From Pulveribacter suum (GTDB lineage: Bacteria; Pseudomonadota; Gammaproteobacteria; Burkholderiales; Burkholderiaceae_C), in contig NZ_CP027792.1 of assembly GCF_003013695.1 (NCBI RefSeq), positions 1,012,501-1,076,500 of the forward strand: 64,000 bases of DNA. Reading direction: 5' to 3'. Within the stretch, counting starts at the first letter, position 1. Each line of letters starts with the position of its first letter. The notes beneath the pieces were generated by a model. That model saw only the letters and a program-made list of their open reading frames with translations. It searched no databases and was not told where the DNA came from. The translations under genes were made by a program, and so were the position numbers. Below are positions 8,900 to 17,352 of the stretch, in pieces.

Positions 8900-8921
8900 C
8901 GCTGCATGACACGACCCAAAC

Positions 8922-8976
8922 AATTGGGGTCAGATTCCAATTCTTTTGGGTTTTTAATTGGAATCTGACCCCAATT
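8922..8976. repeat. Perfect 21-bp inverted repeat with GGGGTCAGATTCC core
   Basis: Arm 8922-8942 (AATTGGGGTCAGATTCC then AATT) is exactly repeated in inverse at 8956-8976, with a 13-base loop containing a T-run. Short AATTAGGTTT repeats follow to about 8996. The GGGGTCAGATTC core is a motif I associate with REP-type/RAYT-linked palindromes in proteobacteria. No transposase gene is present here. The hairpin could also work as a terminator downstream of arsC. Confidence 0.8.
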
Positions 8977-9010
8977 AGGTTTTCAATTAGGTTTCTGAAA
9001 AATTTGGATG

Positions 9011-9057
9011 AAAAAGGCCTCCAGCGCTTACCCCGAAAGCGCTGACAGCTATCAAAT
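9011..9057 (-). repeat. Family repeat copy, reverse orientation
   Basis: AAAAAGGCCTCCAGCGCTT is followed by AAGCGCTGACAGCTATCAAA, the reverse complement of the family repeat. It lies between the 21-bp inverted repeat and the protease gene. Confidence 0.85.
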
Positions 9058-9167
9058 ATGCAGCGGCTCATGGAGCGATCTGCCCTAAGCTTCGCTTAAG
9101 CGCCCCAGCGCACACTGCCTGCCATGGCCGCGACAAGTCCAGCGGTGCAACCCATGAAAGGCAGACC

Positions 9168-10664
9168 ATGAACACCATCCTCTCCACCCCCCGCAGGCTC
9201 ATCCTGGCCCTGGTGGCCGCCGGGGCGCTGGGCGCCACGGGGGCCGGCCTGGTCACGCAGCGCCAAGCCCATGCGGTGGCCGCACCCGTTGCCGCGACTT
9301 CGGCTTCGACCACGGCTGCGGCAACAGTGCCCGGCACCGCCTTGCCCAGCTTCGCCCAGATCACCGCCGAGAACGGCCCGGCCGTGGTCAACATCAGCGT
9401 CAGCGGCATGCGCCGCACGGCCATGGCTGAAGGCGATGACGGCGAGGAGGGCGGCGCGCAAGACCCCATGCAGGACTTCTTCCGCCGCTTCGGCATGGCC
9501 CCGCAGGGCCCCGGCCGCATGCCGCAGAACGTGCCGGTGCGCGGCCAGGGTTCGGGCTTCATCGTCAGCCCCGATGGCGTGGTGCTAACCAATGCCCACG
9601 TGGTCAAGGGCGCCGATGAAGTCACCGTCAAGCTGACTGACCGGCGCGAGTTCCGCGCCAAGGTGCTGGGCGCCGACCCCAAGACCGACGTGGCGGTGCT
9701 GAAAATCGACGCGCACAACCTGCCCACCGTGCGCCTGGGCAACACGAAGGCGCTGGCCGTGGGCGAATGGGTGCTGGCCATCGGCTCGCCCTTCGGGTTC
9801 GAGAACAGCGTGACGGCCGGCGTGGTCAGCGCCAAGGGCCGGGCGCTGCCCGATGACAGCGCCGTGCCCTTCATCCAGACCGACGTGGCGGTGAACCCCG
9901 GCAACTCCGGCGGGCCGCTGTTCAACGCGCGCGGCGAGGTGGTGGGCATCAACTCGCAGATCTATAGCCGCTCGGGCGGCTACCAGGGCGTGTCGTTCGC
10001 CATCCCCATCGAGGTGGCCGAGCGCGTGAGCCAGCAGATCCAGAAGACCGGCAAAGTCAGCCACGCGCGCCTGGGCGTGACGGTGCAGGAGGTGAACCAG
10101 ACCCTGGCCGATTCCTTCGGCCTAGACAAGCCGCAGGGCGCGCTGGTGGCCGACGTGCAAAAGGGCGGCCCGGCCGACCAGGCGGGCCTGCAGTCGGGCG
10201 ACGTGATCCGCAGCGTGGATGGTCAGCCCATCGTCGGCTCGGGCGACCTGCCGGCTTTCATCAGCCAGGCCACCCCCGGCGCCAAGGTGCAGCTGGAGGT
10301 CTGGCGCAAGGGCGCCAGCGAGACCCTCAGCGCCACGCTGGGCGACGCGGCCGACAAAAAGGCCGTGGCCGATGCCGGTGCCACCGAGGGCACATCCCAG
10401 GGCCGTCTGGGCCTGGCGCTGCGGCCCCTGGAGAAGGGCGAACAGCGCGAGGCCGGCGTGGAAGGCGGCCTGCTGATCGAGCAGGCCAGCGGCGCCGCCG
10501 CCCGCGCCGGTGTGCAGGAGGGTGACGTGCTGCTGGCCATCAACGGCACGCCGGCACGCGACATCGGCCAGGTGCGCGGCGTGGTGGCCAAAGCCGGCAA
10601 GTCGGTGGCGCTGCTGGTGCTGCGCGATGGCAACCGCATCTTCGTGCCGGTGCGACTGGGTTGA
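9168..10664 (+). CDS. degP: Do-family periplasmic serine endoprotease (DegP/MucD type)
   Basis: The product has 498 residues with a signal-like hydrophobic N-terminus (LILALVAAGALGATGAG). The trypsin-like domain carries the catalytic triad His144 (TNAHVV), Asp174 (KTDVAVL) and Ser247 (GNSGGPL). Two PDZ domains follow, about 295-385 and 400-495. The linker GDDGEEGGAQDPMQDFFRRFGM near the N-terminus is the typical Do-family LA-loop region. It degrades or refolds misfolded envelope proteins. A two-component system follows after 142 bases; MucD-type proteases are often envelope-stress genes, but no RpoE gene is here. Confidence 0.93.
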   Translation: MNTILSTPRRLILALVAAGALGATGAGLVTQRQAHAVAAPVAATSASTTAAATVPGTALPSFAQITAENGPAVVNISVSGMRRTAMAEGDDGEEGGAQDPMQDFFRRFGMAPQGPGRMPQNVPVRGQGSGFIVSPDGVVLTNAHVVKGADEVTVKLTDRREFRAKVLGADPKTDVAVLKIDAHNLPTVRLGNTKALAVGEWVLAIGSPFGFENSVTAGVVSAKGRALPDDSAVPFIQTDVAVNPGNSGGPLFNARGEVVGINSQIYSRSGGYQGVSFAIPIEVAERVSQQIQKTGKVSHARLGVTVQEVNQTLADSFGLDKPQGALVADVQKGGPADQAGLQSGDVIRSVDGQPIVGSGDLPAFISQATPGAKVQLEVWRKGASETLSATLGDAADKKAVADAGATEGTSQGRLGLALRPLEKGEQREAGVEGGLLIEQASGAAARAGVQEGDVLLAINGTPARDIGQVRGVVAKAGKSVALLVLRDGNRIFVPVRLG

Positions 10665-10673
10665 GGTGTTTTT

Positions 10674-10755
10674 AGCCTCAAACCGTTATGGCGAAAGCGC
10701 GAGCAGCTAGCAAAAGCGTAGCAAACACCCGGCCGGCGGGGCTGCCTGCCGGGTG
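10674..10755. repeat. Degenerate family repeat plus GC hairpin after degP
   Basis: The stretch 10674-10716 is a diverged reverse copy of the family repeat (AGCGCGAGCAGCTAGCAAAA). Next to it CACCCGGC (10726-10733) pairs with GCCGGGTG (10748-10755). There is no T-tract, so terminator activity is uncertain. Confidence 0.45.
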
Positions 10756-10806
10756 CGTCGCTATGCTCGCGCCCATGCCCGCCACCGCCTGCCCGGAGAG
10801 CCTTCC

Positions 10807-11478
10807 ATGCGCCTGCTGCTGGTTGAAGACGACACCATGATCGGCGAAGCTGTGCAGGAGCTGCTGCGCGCCGAACACCATGCCGTGGACTGGGCGCGCA
10901 GCGGCACCGAGGCGGGCGCCGCGCTGGCCGCGCAGCGCTACGATCTGGTGCTGCTGGACCTGGGGCTGCCCGGGCGAGACGGCCTGGACGTGCTGCGCGA
11001 GCTGCGTGCGCGGCGCGACCGCACGCCGGTGCTCATCACCACCGCGCGCGACGCCGTGGCCCAGCGCGTGCAGGGGCTGGATGCGGGCGCCGACGACTAT
11101 TTGCTCAAGCCTTATGACATGGACGAACTGCTGGCGCGCATCCGGGCGCTGGCGCGGCGCGCGGGCGGGCGCAGCGACGAGACTTATGAGAGCGGCGGTG
11201 TGCGCATCCAGCCCGCCACGCGCGAGGCCAGCGTCGATGGCCAGCCCGTCACCTTGTCGGCACGCGAATGGGCGGTGCTGGAGCCGCTGTTGGCACGCCC
11301 CGGCGCTGTGCTGTCGCGCGCGCAGCTCGAAGACAAGCTCTACGGCTGGGGCGAGGAGATCAGCAGCAACGCCGTCGAGGTGTACGTCCATGGCCTGCGC
11401 AAGAAGCTGGGCGCGGGCCTGATCGTCACCGTGCGCGGCGTGGGCTACATGCTGCCGCGCGCGGAGCCGGCGCCATGA
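10807..11478 (+). CDS. OmpR-family response regulator (QseB/PmrA-like)
   Basis: The product has 223 residues. The N-terminal receiver domain has the acidic pair EDD at 7-9, phospho-acceptor Asp51 (LVLLDLGLPG) and the conserved Lys in DYLLKPYD. The C-terminal winged helix (about 125-220) ends with VEVYVHGLRKKLGAG and VRGVGYML. The ATG at 10807 is chosen because the receiver fold begins there and GGAGAGCC precedes it. The gene overlaps the sensor kinase by ATGA. The signal and target genes cannot be read from sequence; the nearest candidate target is degP. Confidence 0.92.
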   Translation: MRLLLVEDDTMIGEAVQELLRAEHHAVDWARSGTEAGAALAAQRYDLVLLDLGLPGRDGLDVLRELRARRDRTPVLITTARDAVAQRVQGLDAGADDYLLKPYDMDELLARIRALARRAGGRSDETYESGGVRIQPATREASVDGQPVTLSAREWAVLEPLLARPGAVLSRAQLEDKLYGWGEEISSNAVEVYVHGLRKKLGAGLIVTVRGVGYMLPRAEPAP

Positions 11479-12827
11479 GGGGCCAGGCCCCGCACTCGCT
11501 GCGCGCACGGCTGCTGCTGACGCTGCTCGTCGCCATCGCGCTCGGCGTGCTGGCGCAGGCGGCGCTCGCCTGGCGCGCGGCGTTGGCCGAGGCCGATGCG
11601 CTGTTCGACCACCAGATGCAGCAGACCGCGCAGGCGCTGCGCCCGGGCCTGCCGGCGTGGGGCTTGCGCGAGTACAGCGTCCCGCTGGTGCCGGGGCAGG
11701 AAAGTTCGGAGTTCGTGGTGCAGGTCTGGACGGCCGATGGCCTGCGCATCTTCGAGTCCAACGTCAGCCTGGGGCTGCCGCAGCGCGCCGTGCTGGGTTT
11801 CTCCAACGTGGAGGCGGGCGGCACCACCTACCGCGTGCTGTCGGTGGCCACGCCGCTGCAGGTCATCCAGGTGGCGCAGGACATGGCCGTGCGCCGCTCG
11901 CTGGCCCGCCAGCTGGCCCTGGGCACGGCCTGGCCCATCGCGCTGATGGCGCCGCTGCTGGCCCTGGCCGCCTGGTGGGCGGTGAGCGGCTCGCTCGCGC
12001 CCGTGGAGCGCGTGCGCCGCCAGGTGGCGCGCCGCCGCGCCGACGACCTGTCGCCTGTCGATGCCGCCGGCCTGCCCGCCGAGGTGCGGCCGCTGGTCGA
12101 TGAGCTGAACCTGCTGCTGGCGCGCATGCAGCAGGCGTTCGAGGCGCAGCAGCACTTCGTGGCGGATGCGGCGCACGAGCTGCGCTCGCCCCTGGCGGCC
12201 TTGAAATTGCAGGCCCAGGCCCTGGCGCGCGCGGTCGACGAGGCCACGCGCACGCGCGCCGCAGAGCGCCTGTCAGCCGGCATCGACCGCGCCACGCGGC
12301 TGGTCGAGCAGCTGCTGGCGCTGGCGCGCCAGGAGGCGCAGGCCAGCGGCGCCGCGCTGCAGCCCCTGGTGCTGGCCGAGCTGGTGCAGCGCGCCGTGAT
12401 GGACGCGGCGCCGGTCGCGCACGCGCGCGGCATCGACCTGGGGCTGGCGCCCTTGGCAGGCGACGCGGCCGCCGCCAGCGTGCGCGGGCAGGGCGAGGCG
12501 CTGGCCATCCTGCTGCGCAACCTGCTGGACAACGCCATCAAGTACACGCCCGAGGGCGGCATGGTGGACGTGGCATTGCAAGTGCAGGCCGATGCGCTGG
12601 TGCTCACCGTGGATGACAGCGGCCCCGGCATCGCACTTTCTGAGCGCGAGCGCGTGCTGCGGCGCTTCCACCGCGCGCAGGCGGCCGAGGGCGCGGCCGC
12701 GGCCGGCAGCGGCCTGGGCCTGTCGATCGCCCAGACCATCGCGCAGATGCACGGCGCCCAGCTGGCCCTGCTGGACGCCCCGCGCCTGGGCGGCCTGCGC
12801 GTGCAACTGGCGCTGCCGCGCGCCTGA
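11475..12827 (+). CDS. Sensor histidine kinase (QseC-like)
   Basis: The product has 450 residues. It has an N-terminal transmembrane helix (about 12-35), a periplasmic sensor loop of about 115 residues, a second helix near 152-175, a HAMP-like linker, then an H-box HFVADAAHELRSPLAAL with His234. The N-box LLRNLLDNAIKYTPEGG and G-boxes DDSGPGIALSERE and GSGLGLSIAQTIAQMHG complete the ATPase domain. It is coupled to the regulator by a 4-base overlap. The sensor region resembles 2CSK_N-type domains of QseC/TctE kinases; its ligand is unknown. Confidence 0.92.
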   Translation: MRGQAPHSLRARLLLTLLVAIALGVLAQAALAWRAALAEADALFDHQMQQTAQALRPGLPAWGLREYSVPLVPGQESSEFVVQVWTADGLRIFESNVSLGLPQRAVLGFSNVEAGGTTYRVLSVATPLQVIQVAQDMAVRRSLARQLALGTAWPIALMAPLLALAAWWAVSGSLAPVERVRRQVARRRADDLSPVDAAGLPAEVRPLVDELNLLLARMQQAFEAQQHFVADAAHELRSPLAALKLQAQALARAVDEATRTRAAERLSAGIDRATRLVEQLLALARQEAQASGAALQPLVLAELVQRAVMDAAPVAHARGIDLGLAPLAGDAAAASVRGQGEALAILLRNLLDNAIKYTPEGGMVDVALQVQADALVLTVDDSGPGIALSERERVLRRFHRAQAAEGAAAAGSGLGLSIAQTIAQMHGAQLALLDAPRLGGLRVQLALPRA

Positions 12828-12837
12828 CGGCCCGGCA

Positions 12838-12869
12838 AAAAAGGAGCGGCGACCCGCAAGGGTCGCCGC
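12838..12869 (-). terminator. Rho-independent terminator for nirK
   Basis: GCGGCGACCC (12846-12855) pairs perfectly with GGGTCGCCGC (12860-12869) around a GCAA loop. The A-run at about 12838-12842 becomes a T-run on the minus strand, so the hairpin terminates transcription coming from nirK. It also sits 19 bases after the kinase stop and may block convergent read-through. Confidence 0.8.
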
Positions 12870-12880
12870 CGTGACTCATC

Positions 12881-12935
12881 TTTTGATAGCTGCCAGCGCT
12901 TGGTTGGTGCGGGCTGGGGCCTGATTCCATTCAAA
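12881..12935 (+). repeat. Family repeat copy, left half conserved
   Basis: TTTTGATAGCTGCCAGCGCT is intact and the right half (GGTGCGGGCTGGGGCC) has diverged. A copy with the same type of right half occurs at 22867. Confidence 0.7.
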
Positions 12936-12970
12936 AGGAGGGCAGGCTCCGGCCCGGCAGCTCCAGGCCG

Positions 12971-14464
12971 TCAGCGCCCGGCGCCGCCCACCTTGTAGAC
13001 GCTCGCGTCTTTCTCGCCCGTCACCTCCAGGATGCCCACCGCCCCCTTGCCGGCGCGCGACAGGGCGTGGTCCACCAGGGTGTACTGGCCGGGGTAGTCC
13101 ACCTTGAACTCGACGATGGTCGCGCCGCCCGGGGCCACCAGGGTGGTCTGCACGTCCTTCTTGATCGAGCTGATCGAGCCTTCGCTATAGACCTTGTCGA
13201 AGATCTCGCCGATCACGTGAAAGGACGAGATCTTGTTGGGCCCGCCCACGCCGAAGTAGACGCGCACCGTCTCGCCGACCTTGGCGGTGAGCTTGTGCTC
13301 CTTGGTCAGCGAGCCCACGGCGCCGTTGAAGACGTAGTAGTCCGGCAGCTCGGCGGCCATCTTGTCCAGGTCGGCCTCCTGGTGCGTCTTGGCGCCGTGC
13401 GGGCGGGTGGTGTACATGTCGCCCTGCATCACGTAGTACTCGCGGTCCACCTTGGCCAGGCCTTCCTCGGGCTCGATCAGGATCAGGCCGTACATGCCGG
13501 CCGCAATGTGCTGGGGCACCAGCGGCGTGGCGCAGTGGTACACGTACAGGCCAGGCTTGAGGGCCTTGAAGGTGATGGTCTTTTCCTGGCCCGGCGCGAC
13601 CTGGGTGTGCTCGCCGCCGCCATGCCCGCCGGTGACCGAGTGCAGGTCGATGGAGTGGATCATCTTGCTGTCGCGGGCGTTGGCCAGGGTCAGCTCGACG
13701 CTGTCGCCGACGCGGGCGCGCAGCATGGGGCCGGGCACCTTGCGGTCGAACGTCCAGTAGGTGAAGCTGGTGCCGTCGTCCATCTTGCCGTTCAGCTCCA
13801 CCGTCTCCATGCGGTATTTCAGCAGCTGCGGCGCGCGGTTGCCGATGGGCGGGGGCACGGCGCTCGGGTCCATGGCGATGCTGATGGCCGCGGCGTCGGC
13901 CGGGCGCGAGGCCGGCGCGGTGTACAGCTGCGCGCCGCTCAGGGGCGAGACCTTGGCGGCCGTGGGCGCCGCGCTGCCGTTCTTGCCGGGCACGGCCTCG
14001 AAGGTGCCTTCCATGCCGATCTGGCGGTGGCCGGGGATGGTGCAGTAGTAGGTGAAGGTGCCGGCCTGCGTGACGGTGAAGCGCACCGTGACGGTGCCGG
14101 TGCTGGCGTCGAACTTGGGCGACTGCACGCCCAGCTCGGCAATGGCCAGGTCGTGCTGGGCGCCTTCGCCGCTCTTCAGGACGATCTCCACCGTGTCGCC
14201 GACGGCGGCGCGCAGCACCGGGTTGGCCACGCCGTGGTCATCGACGAAGACCATCTTGCCGTCCACGATGCCGGTCTCCAGCACAAAGCGGCGGACGGCG
14301 GCGTCGGCAGAAGCAGCGGCAACGGGCGCGCTGACGGCGGCAGGGGCGGGATGCCCCTGGCTGGCGTGCTGCCCGGCCAGCGCTGCGAAGGCCAGCGTGC
14401 CGGCGCACAGGGCGGCGGCGGCAAAGGCCAGGGGCTGACGGGGGAACGAACGGGGGGCTTGCAT
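12971..14464 (-). CDS. nirK: Copper nitrite reductase with extra N-terminal cupredoxin domain
   Basis: The product has 497 residues, against about 340-380 for the usual two-domain enzyme. It reduces nitrite to NO in the periplasm. Residues 1-30 look like a signal peptide. Residues about 57-158 form a plastocyanin-like domain with type 1 copper ligands His104, Cys141, His146 and Met151. The catalytic part (about 210-490) keeps type 1 ligands His270, Cys311, His319, Met324, type 2 ligands His275, His310, His466 and the catalytic Asp273 and His416. The layout recalls the three-copper enzyme of Hyphomicrobium denitrificans. No nirV, nor or nos genes are adjacent. FNR/NNR- and NsrR-like sites lie upstream. 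Confidence 0.93.
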   Translation of the reverse strand: MQAPRSFPRQPLAFAAAALCAGTLAFAALAGQHASQGHPAPAAVSAPVAAASADAAVRRFVLETGIVDGKMVFVDDHGVANPVLRAAVGDTVEIVLKSGEGAQHDLAIAELGVQSPKFDASTGTVTVRFTVTQAGTFTYYCTIPGHRQIGMEGTFEAVPGKNGSAAPTAAKVSPLSGAQLYTAPASRPADAAAISIAMDPSAVPPPIGNRAPQLLKYRMETVELNGKMDDGTSFTYWTFDRKVPGPMLRARVGDSVELTLANARDSKMIHSIDLHSVTGGHGGGEHTQVAPGQEKTITFKALKPGLYVYHCATPLVPQHIAAGMYGLILIEPEEGLAKVDREYYVMQGDMYTTRPHGAKTHQEADLDKMAAELPDYYVFNGAVGSLTKEHKLTAKVGETVRVYFGVGGPNKISSFHVIGEIFDKVYSEGSISSIKKDVQTTLVAPGGATIVEFKVDYPGQYTLVDHALSRAGKGAVGILEVTGEKDASVYKVGGAGR

Positions 14465-14550
14465 GACAGTCTTCCTTGTGAAGATGAGCTTTCGGTGTCC
14501 CCTCTGGCCGGCTGCGGATGCATCGGTGGAGACGGTTGCTATGATATTTA

Positions 14551-14574
14551 AAGATTCACTTTAAATGCACTTTA
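14551..14574 (-). promoter_or_regulatory. Putative NsrR site upstream of nirK
   Basis: On the minus strand the AT-rich imperfect palindrome reads AAGTGCATTTAAAGTGAATC followed by TT. It resembles the proteobacterial NsrR consensus (AAGATGCATTTAAAATACATCTT type). NsrR is an NO-sensing repressor. The site ends about 87 bases from the nirK start, where a promoter could overlap it. Confidence 0.6.
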
Positions 14575-14587
14575 AAGCCGAAATTTC

Positions 14588-14601
14588 TTGATGTGCGTCA
14601 A
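14588..14601. promoter_or_regulatory. FNR/NNR/Dnr-type box upstream of nirK
   Basis: TTGAT-GTGC-GTCAA matches the TTGAT-N4-ATCAA consensus in 9 of 10 positions. It is centred about 130 bases upstream of the nirK start codon. Activation by a Crp/FNR-type regulator responding to low oxygen or NO is expected for a denitrification gene. Confidence 0.75.
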
Positions 14602-14813
14602 TTGCAGCGGCGAAGCCTTGCCCGGAGGTTCAAGCCAAAAACGCCTCCAGCCTAATAGCAGCAAACGCCGGCAGCTCTTATTTATGTAGCAAAAGCGGCG
14701 GGAACTCCCGCCTCTGCCCGCCCGCACCGCAGCCCGCTATGCTGTGCGGCCATGGTGTTGCCCTTGTCCTTTCGCCTCCCGGCCTGCGGCTGGCTGCTGC
14801 CTGGAGCAGCGGC

Positions 14814-16208
14814 GTGATCCGCATCGCCTTGCTGTCCGGCCTGGGCCACACCATCGTGGTGGTGCTGGGCCTGTTGATCTACGTGCTGGGCACGCGCATC
14901 AACCAACAGCGCCGCCATCCGTCTGCGGCGCTGGGCTGGGTGCTGGGCATGGTCACGCTGCCCTACCTGACGCTGCCGCTGTTTTTGTTGTTCGGCGTGC
15001 GCAAGTTCGCCCGCCCGGCGCGGCGCCACCACTGGCAGGGGCCGCCGCCCATGGGCGAGGGCCCGGCCTGGGCCGCGCAGCTGCTGGCCGGCATGGAGGT
15101 GGCCCCGGCCGTGCGCAACCGGCACATCACCCTGCACCCGCACGGCGCCGCGGCGCTGGCCGGGCTGCTGGAGACCATCGCCTGCGCGCGTCAGCAGCTG
15201 GACGTGTGCACCTACGTCTTTGCGCACGACGAGATCGGCGCCCAGGTCTCGCGCGCCCTGCTGCAGGCCGTGGAGCGCGGCGTGGCCGTCCGCCTGCTGG
15301 TGGATGCCGTGGGCAGCCTGCAGACGCCGCCGGGCATGCTGCGCGCGCTGGCGCGCAGCGGCGTACAGGTGCGCCGCTTCATGCCGCTGCTGCACAACCC
15401 GCTGCGCGGGCACACCAACCTGCGCAACCACCGCAAGCTGGTCGTGGCCGACGGCCAGCGGCTGTGGAGCGGCGGGCGCAACCTGGCGTGCGAATACTTC
15501 CTGGACCGGCCCGGCCGCCCGGCCTGGGTGGACCTGAGCTTCGAGATCTGCGGCCCCCTGGCCCAGCATGCCCATATCCAGTTCGGCACCGACTGGCGCA
15601 TCGCCCAGGGCCGCACGCTCAGGCGCATGCGCCGCGCGCCGCACATGCCGGCACTGCCCGGGCCGGTGCACGGCCCGCTGGCGCAGTGGATCGTCAGCGG
15701 CCCCGACCACGCCGACGACACCGTGCACGCGCTGCTGATGGCCGGCGCCTTTCACGCGCAGCGGCGCATCGTCGCCGTCACGCCTTACTTCGTGCCCGAC
15801 GACGGCCTGCTGGACGCCTGGTGCCTGGCCTGCCGGCGCGGCGTACAGGTCAGCCTGCTGGTGCCGGCGCGCTCCAACCATGGCCTGGCCGACGTGGCGC
15901 GCGAGCGCGCGCTGCGCCAGCTGGTGGCCGCCGGTGCGCGCGTGTGGCTGTCGCCGGCCATGCTGCACGCCAAGGCGGTGCTGATCGATGACGACCTGGC
16001 GCTGGCCGGCTCGCTCAACCTGGACGCGCGCAGCCTGTTCCTGAACTACGAGGCCATGACCGCCTTCTACGGCGAGCAGGAGCTGCGCTGGCTGTCCGAC
16101 TGGTGCGCACAGCTGATCACCCAGGCGCAGCCCTACCAGGCGCACCCGCCCTCGCTGCCGCGCGACCTGGTCGAAGGCGTGGTGCGCGCCCTGGGCTTTC
16201 AGTTGTAG
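14814..16208 (+). CDS. cls: Cardiolipin synthase (phospholipase D family)
   Basis: The product has about 464 residues and two PLD domains. The HKD motifs are NHRKLVVAD in the first half and LHAKAVLID in the second, each followed by GSxN-like residues (SGGRN, AGSLN). Two N-terminal transmembrane helices (VVVLGLLIYVLG and LGMVTLPYLTLPLFLLFGV) fit bacterial Cls, which condenses phosphatidylglycerol to cardiolipin at the inner membrane. I prefer the GTG at 14814, just ahead of the first helix and with GGAG upstream; an in-frame ATG at 14739 would add 25 residues that look untypical. Confidence 0.88.
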   Translation: MIRIALLSGLGHTIVVVLGLLIYVLGTRINQQRRHPSAALGWVLGMVTLPYLTLPLFLLFGVRKFARPARRHHWQGPPPMGEGPAWAAQLLAGMEVAPAVRNRHITLHPHGAAALAGLLETIACARQQLDVCTYVFAHDEIGAQVSRALLQAVERGVAVRLLVDAVGSLQTPPGMLRALARSGVQVRRFMPLLHNPLRGHTNLRNHRKLVVADGQRLWSGGRNLACEYFLDRPGRPAWVDLSFEICGPLAQHAHIQFGTDWRIAQGRTLRRMRRAPHMPALPGPVHGPLAQWIVSGPDHADDTVHALLMAGAFHAQRRIVAVTPYFVPDDGLLDAWCLACRRGVQVSLLVPARSNHGLADVARERALRQLVAAGARVWLSPAMLHAKAVLIDDDLALAGSLNLDARSLFLNYEAMTAFYGEQELRWLSDWCAQLITQAQPYQAHPPSLPRDLVEGVVRALGFQL

Positions 16209-16300
16209 GCTGGCTCCCCCGGTCCGCGCTGGCCTACAGGGGGCGGCGCGGGGCACTTCTACCTTCAGGGCCTGCGCACCACCGAGAAAGGCCCGTTGCC

Positions 16301-16672
16301 ATGAACCCCGCCACCCACGACCCCCGCCCCGCCAGCGGCGCCCCCGCGCCGAATGCGGCCGCCCCGTCGCCCACGCTGCGCGACGAGCGGCGCATCGGCC
16401 GCATCATCGGCATCCTGCTGGCCATCGCCATCGTGGCGGTGCTGGCCTTCAACTTCCTGGCGCCGCGGGACCGCCTGCGCGCGCCGGGCGAGTCCCCCAC
16501 GCCCGCCGCCCAGGCCCCCGCAGAGCAGCACCAGCAGCCCACGACCACCGCCCCTGGCGACGGCACCGTGCAGCGCGTGACGCCCGAAGCGCCCGACAGC
16601 CCCACCCCGGCAGGGCGCGAAGGCATGGGCGCCCCAGCCGGCGCCGCACCCGCCACGCAGGACGCACGCTAA
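16301..16672 (+). CDS. Small single-pass membrane protein, Ala/Pro-rich (unknown)
   Basis: The product has 123 residues. The first ~30 are Ala/Pro-rich, then one transmembrane helix (IIGILLAIAIVAVLAFNFLA, about 35-54), then a disordered Pro/Ala/Gln-rich tail. The ATG at 16301 follows GAGAAAGG. I do not recognise a family. The orientation is probably N-terminus in the cytoplasm with the tail outside. Its 3' end overlaps the convergent hydrolase gene by four bases. Confidence 0.65.
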   Translation: MNPATHDPRPASGAPAPNAAAPSPTLRDERRIGRIIGILLAIAIVAVLAFNFLAPRDRLRAPGESPTPAAQAPAEQHQQPTTTAPGDGTVQRVTPEAPDSPTPAGREGMGAPAGAAPATQDAR

Positions 16673-17283
16673 ACCCGCTGCGGCGGCGCACCGGCCCGCA
16701 GATCGGCCCGAAAGGCCGGGCGAACCGAGCAGTCGAACGCACCGCCCAGCTGTTTGACCGCCATGTCGAAGCGTTCGACCGTCTCGGCCGCGATGCAGTC
16801 CTGCGGCACCCACACCTCGTAGCCGTACATGCAGGCGTCGGTGGCCGAGAGCATCACGCACATGTCGGCGGCCCAGCCGACGATGGTCAGCTTCTTCGTT
16901 CCCATCTGCGTCAGCAGGTGGCGCAGCGGCGTGGAATGGAACGCTGAGTGCTGCGGCTTGAGGATCACCAGGTCGTCGGGCGTGGGAGTGAGCAGCCGCG
17001 CAATGTCGCCGCGCGGGCCCGGCAGCATCTGGCAGGCCCCCAGGATGTCGCGAAACTCGCTGTGCCAGGTGCCGTAGTTGTCGTTGGCATAGATGGCGGT
17101 GACGCCGCGCGCCGCCAGGCGCTTTTTCAGGCGCGCCACCCGCTGCGCCGCCGCCCAGGCGCTGGGCAGCAGGTCGTCCGCCGTGGGGAAGCTCATGGGG
17201 TTGATGACATCGACCAGCAGCAGCACTTCGTCGCTGCAAGGCAAGGGGGCGCTGGTAAGGGCCTGCGCGCGGCTCGTGGACAT
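16669..17283 (-). CDS. Isochorismatase-family cysteine hydrolase
   Basis: The product has 204 residues. LLLVDVINPMSFP near residue 21 holds the first catalytic Asp, LVILKPQHSAF contains the catalytic Lys, and IVGWAADMCVMLSATDA carries the nucleophile Cys. The family includes isochorismatases, nicotinamidases and other amidases, so the substrate cannot be named. I start at MSTSRAQ (17283); an upstream ATG at 17340 would add 19 residues without domain similarity. The gene is single and convergent with the small membrane protein gene. Confidence 0.8.
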   Translation of the reverse strand: MSTSRAQALTSAPLPCSDEVLLLVDVINPMSFPTADDLLPSAWAAAQRVARLKKRLAARGVTAIYANDNYGTWHSEFRDILGACQMLPGPRGDIARLLTPTPDDLVILKPQHSAFHSTPLRHLLTQMGTKKLTIVGWAADMCVMLSATDACMYGYEVWVPQDCIAAETVERFDMAVKQLGGAFDCSVRPAFRADLRAGAPPQRV

Positions 17284-17352
17284 GGATAGGGCTCCGAAGG
17301 AAGAGGGCACCAAAGGCGAGCAGGCAACATAGCGCGGCACTTTCTGTGCACC

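Larger units (their letters stand above)
14465..14813. other. Intergenic region nirK / cardiolipin synthase
   Basis: This 349-base gene-free stretch holds the NsrR-like and FNR-like sites described separately and a diverged reverse copy of the family repeat at 14634-14684 (ACGCCTCCAG...GGCAGCTCTT). A possible -10 element, TATGCT, at 14738-14743 may serve the rightward gene. Confidence 0.7.

Noticed and set aside
10726-10755. Hairpin after degP as a terminator
   Set aside because: The stem is good but no T-run follows; described only as part of the repeat region.
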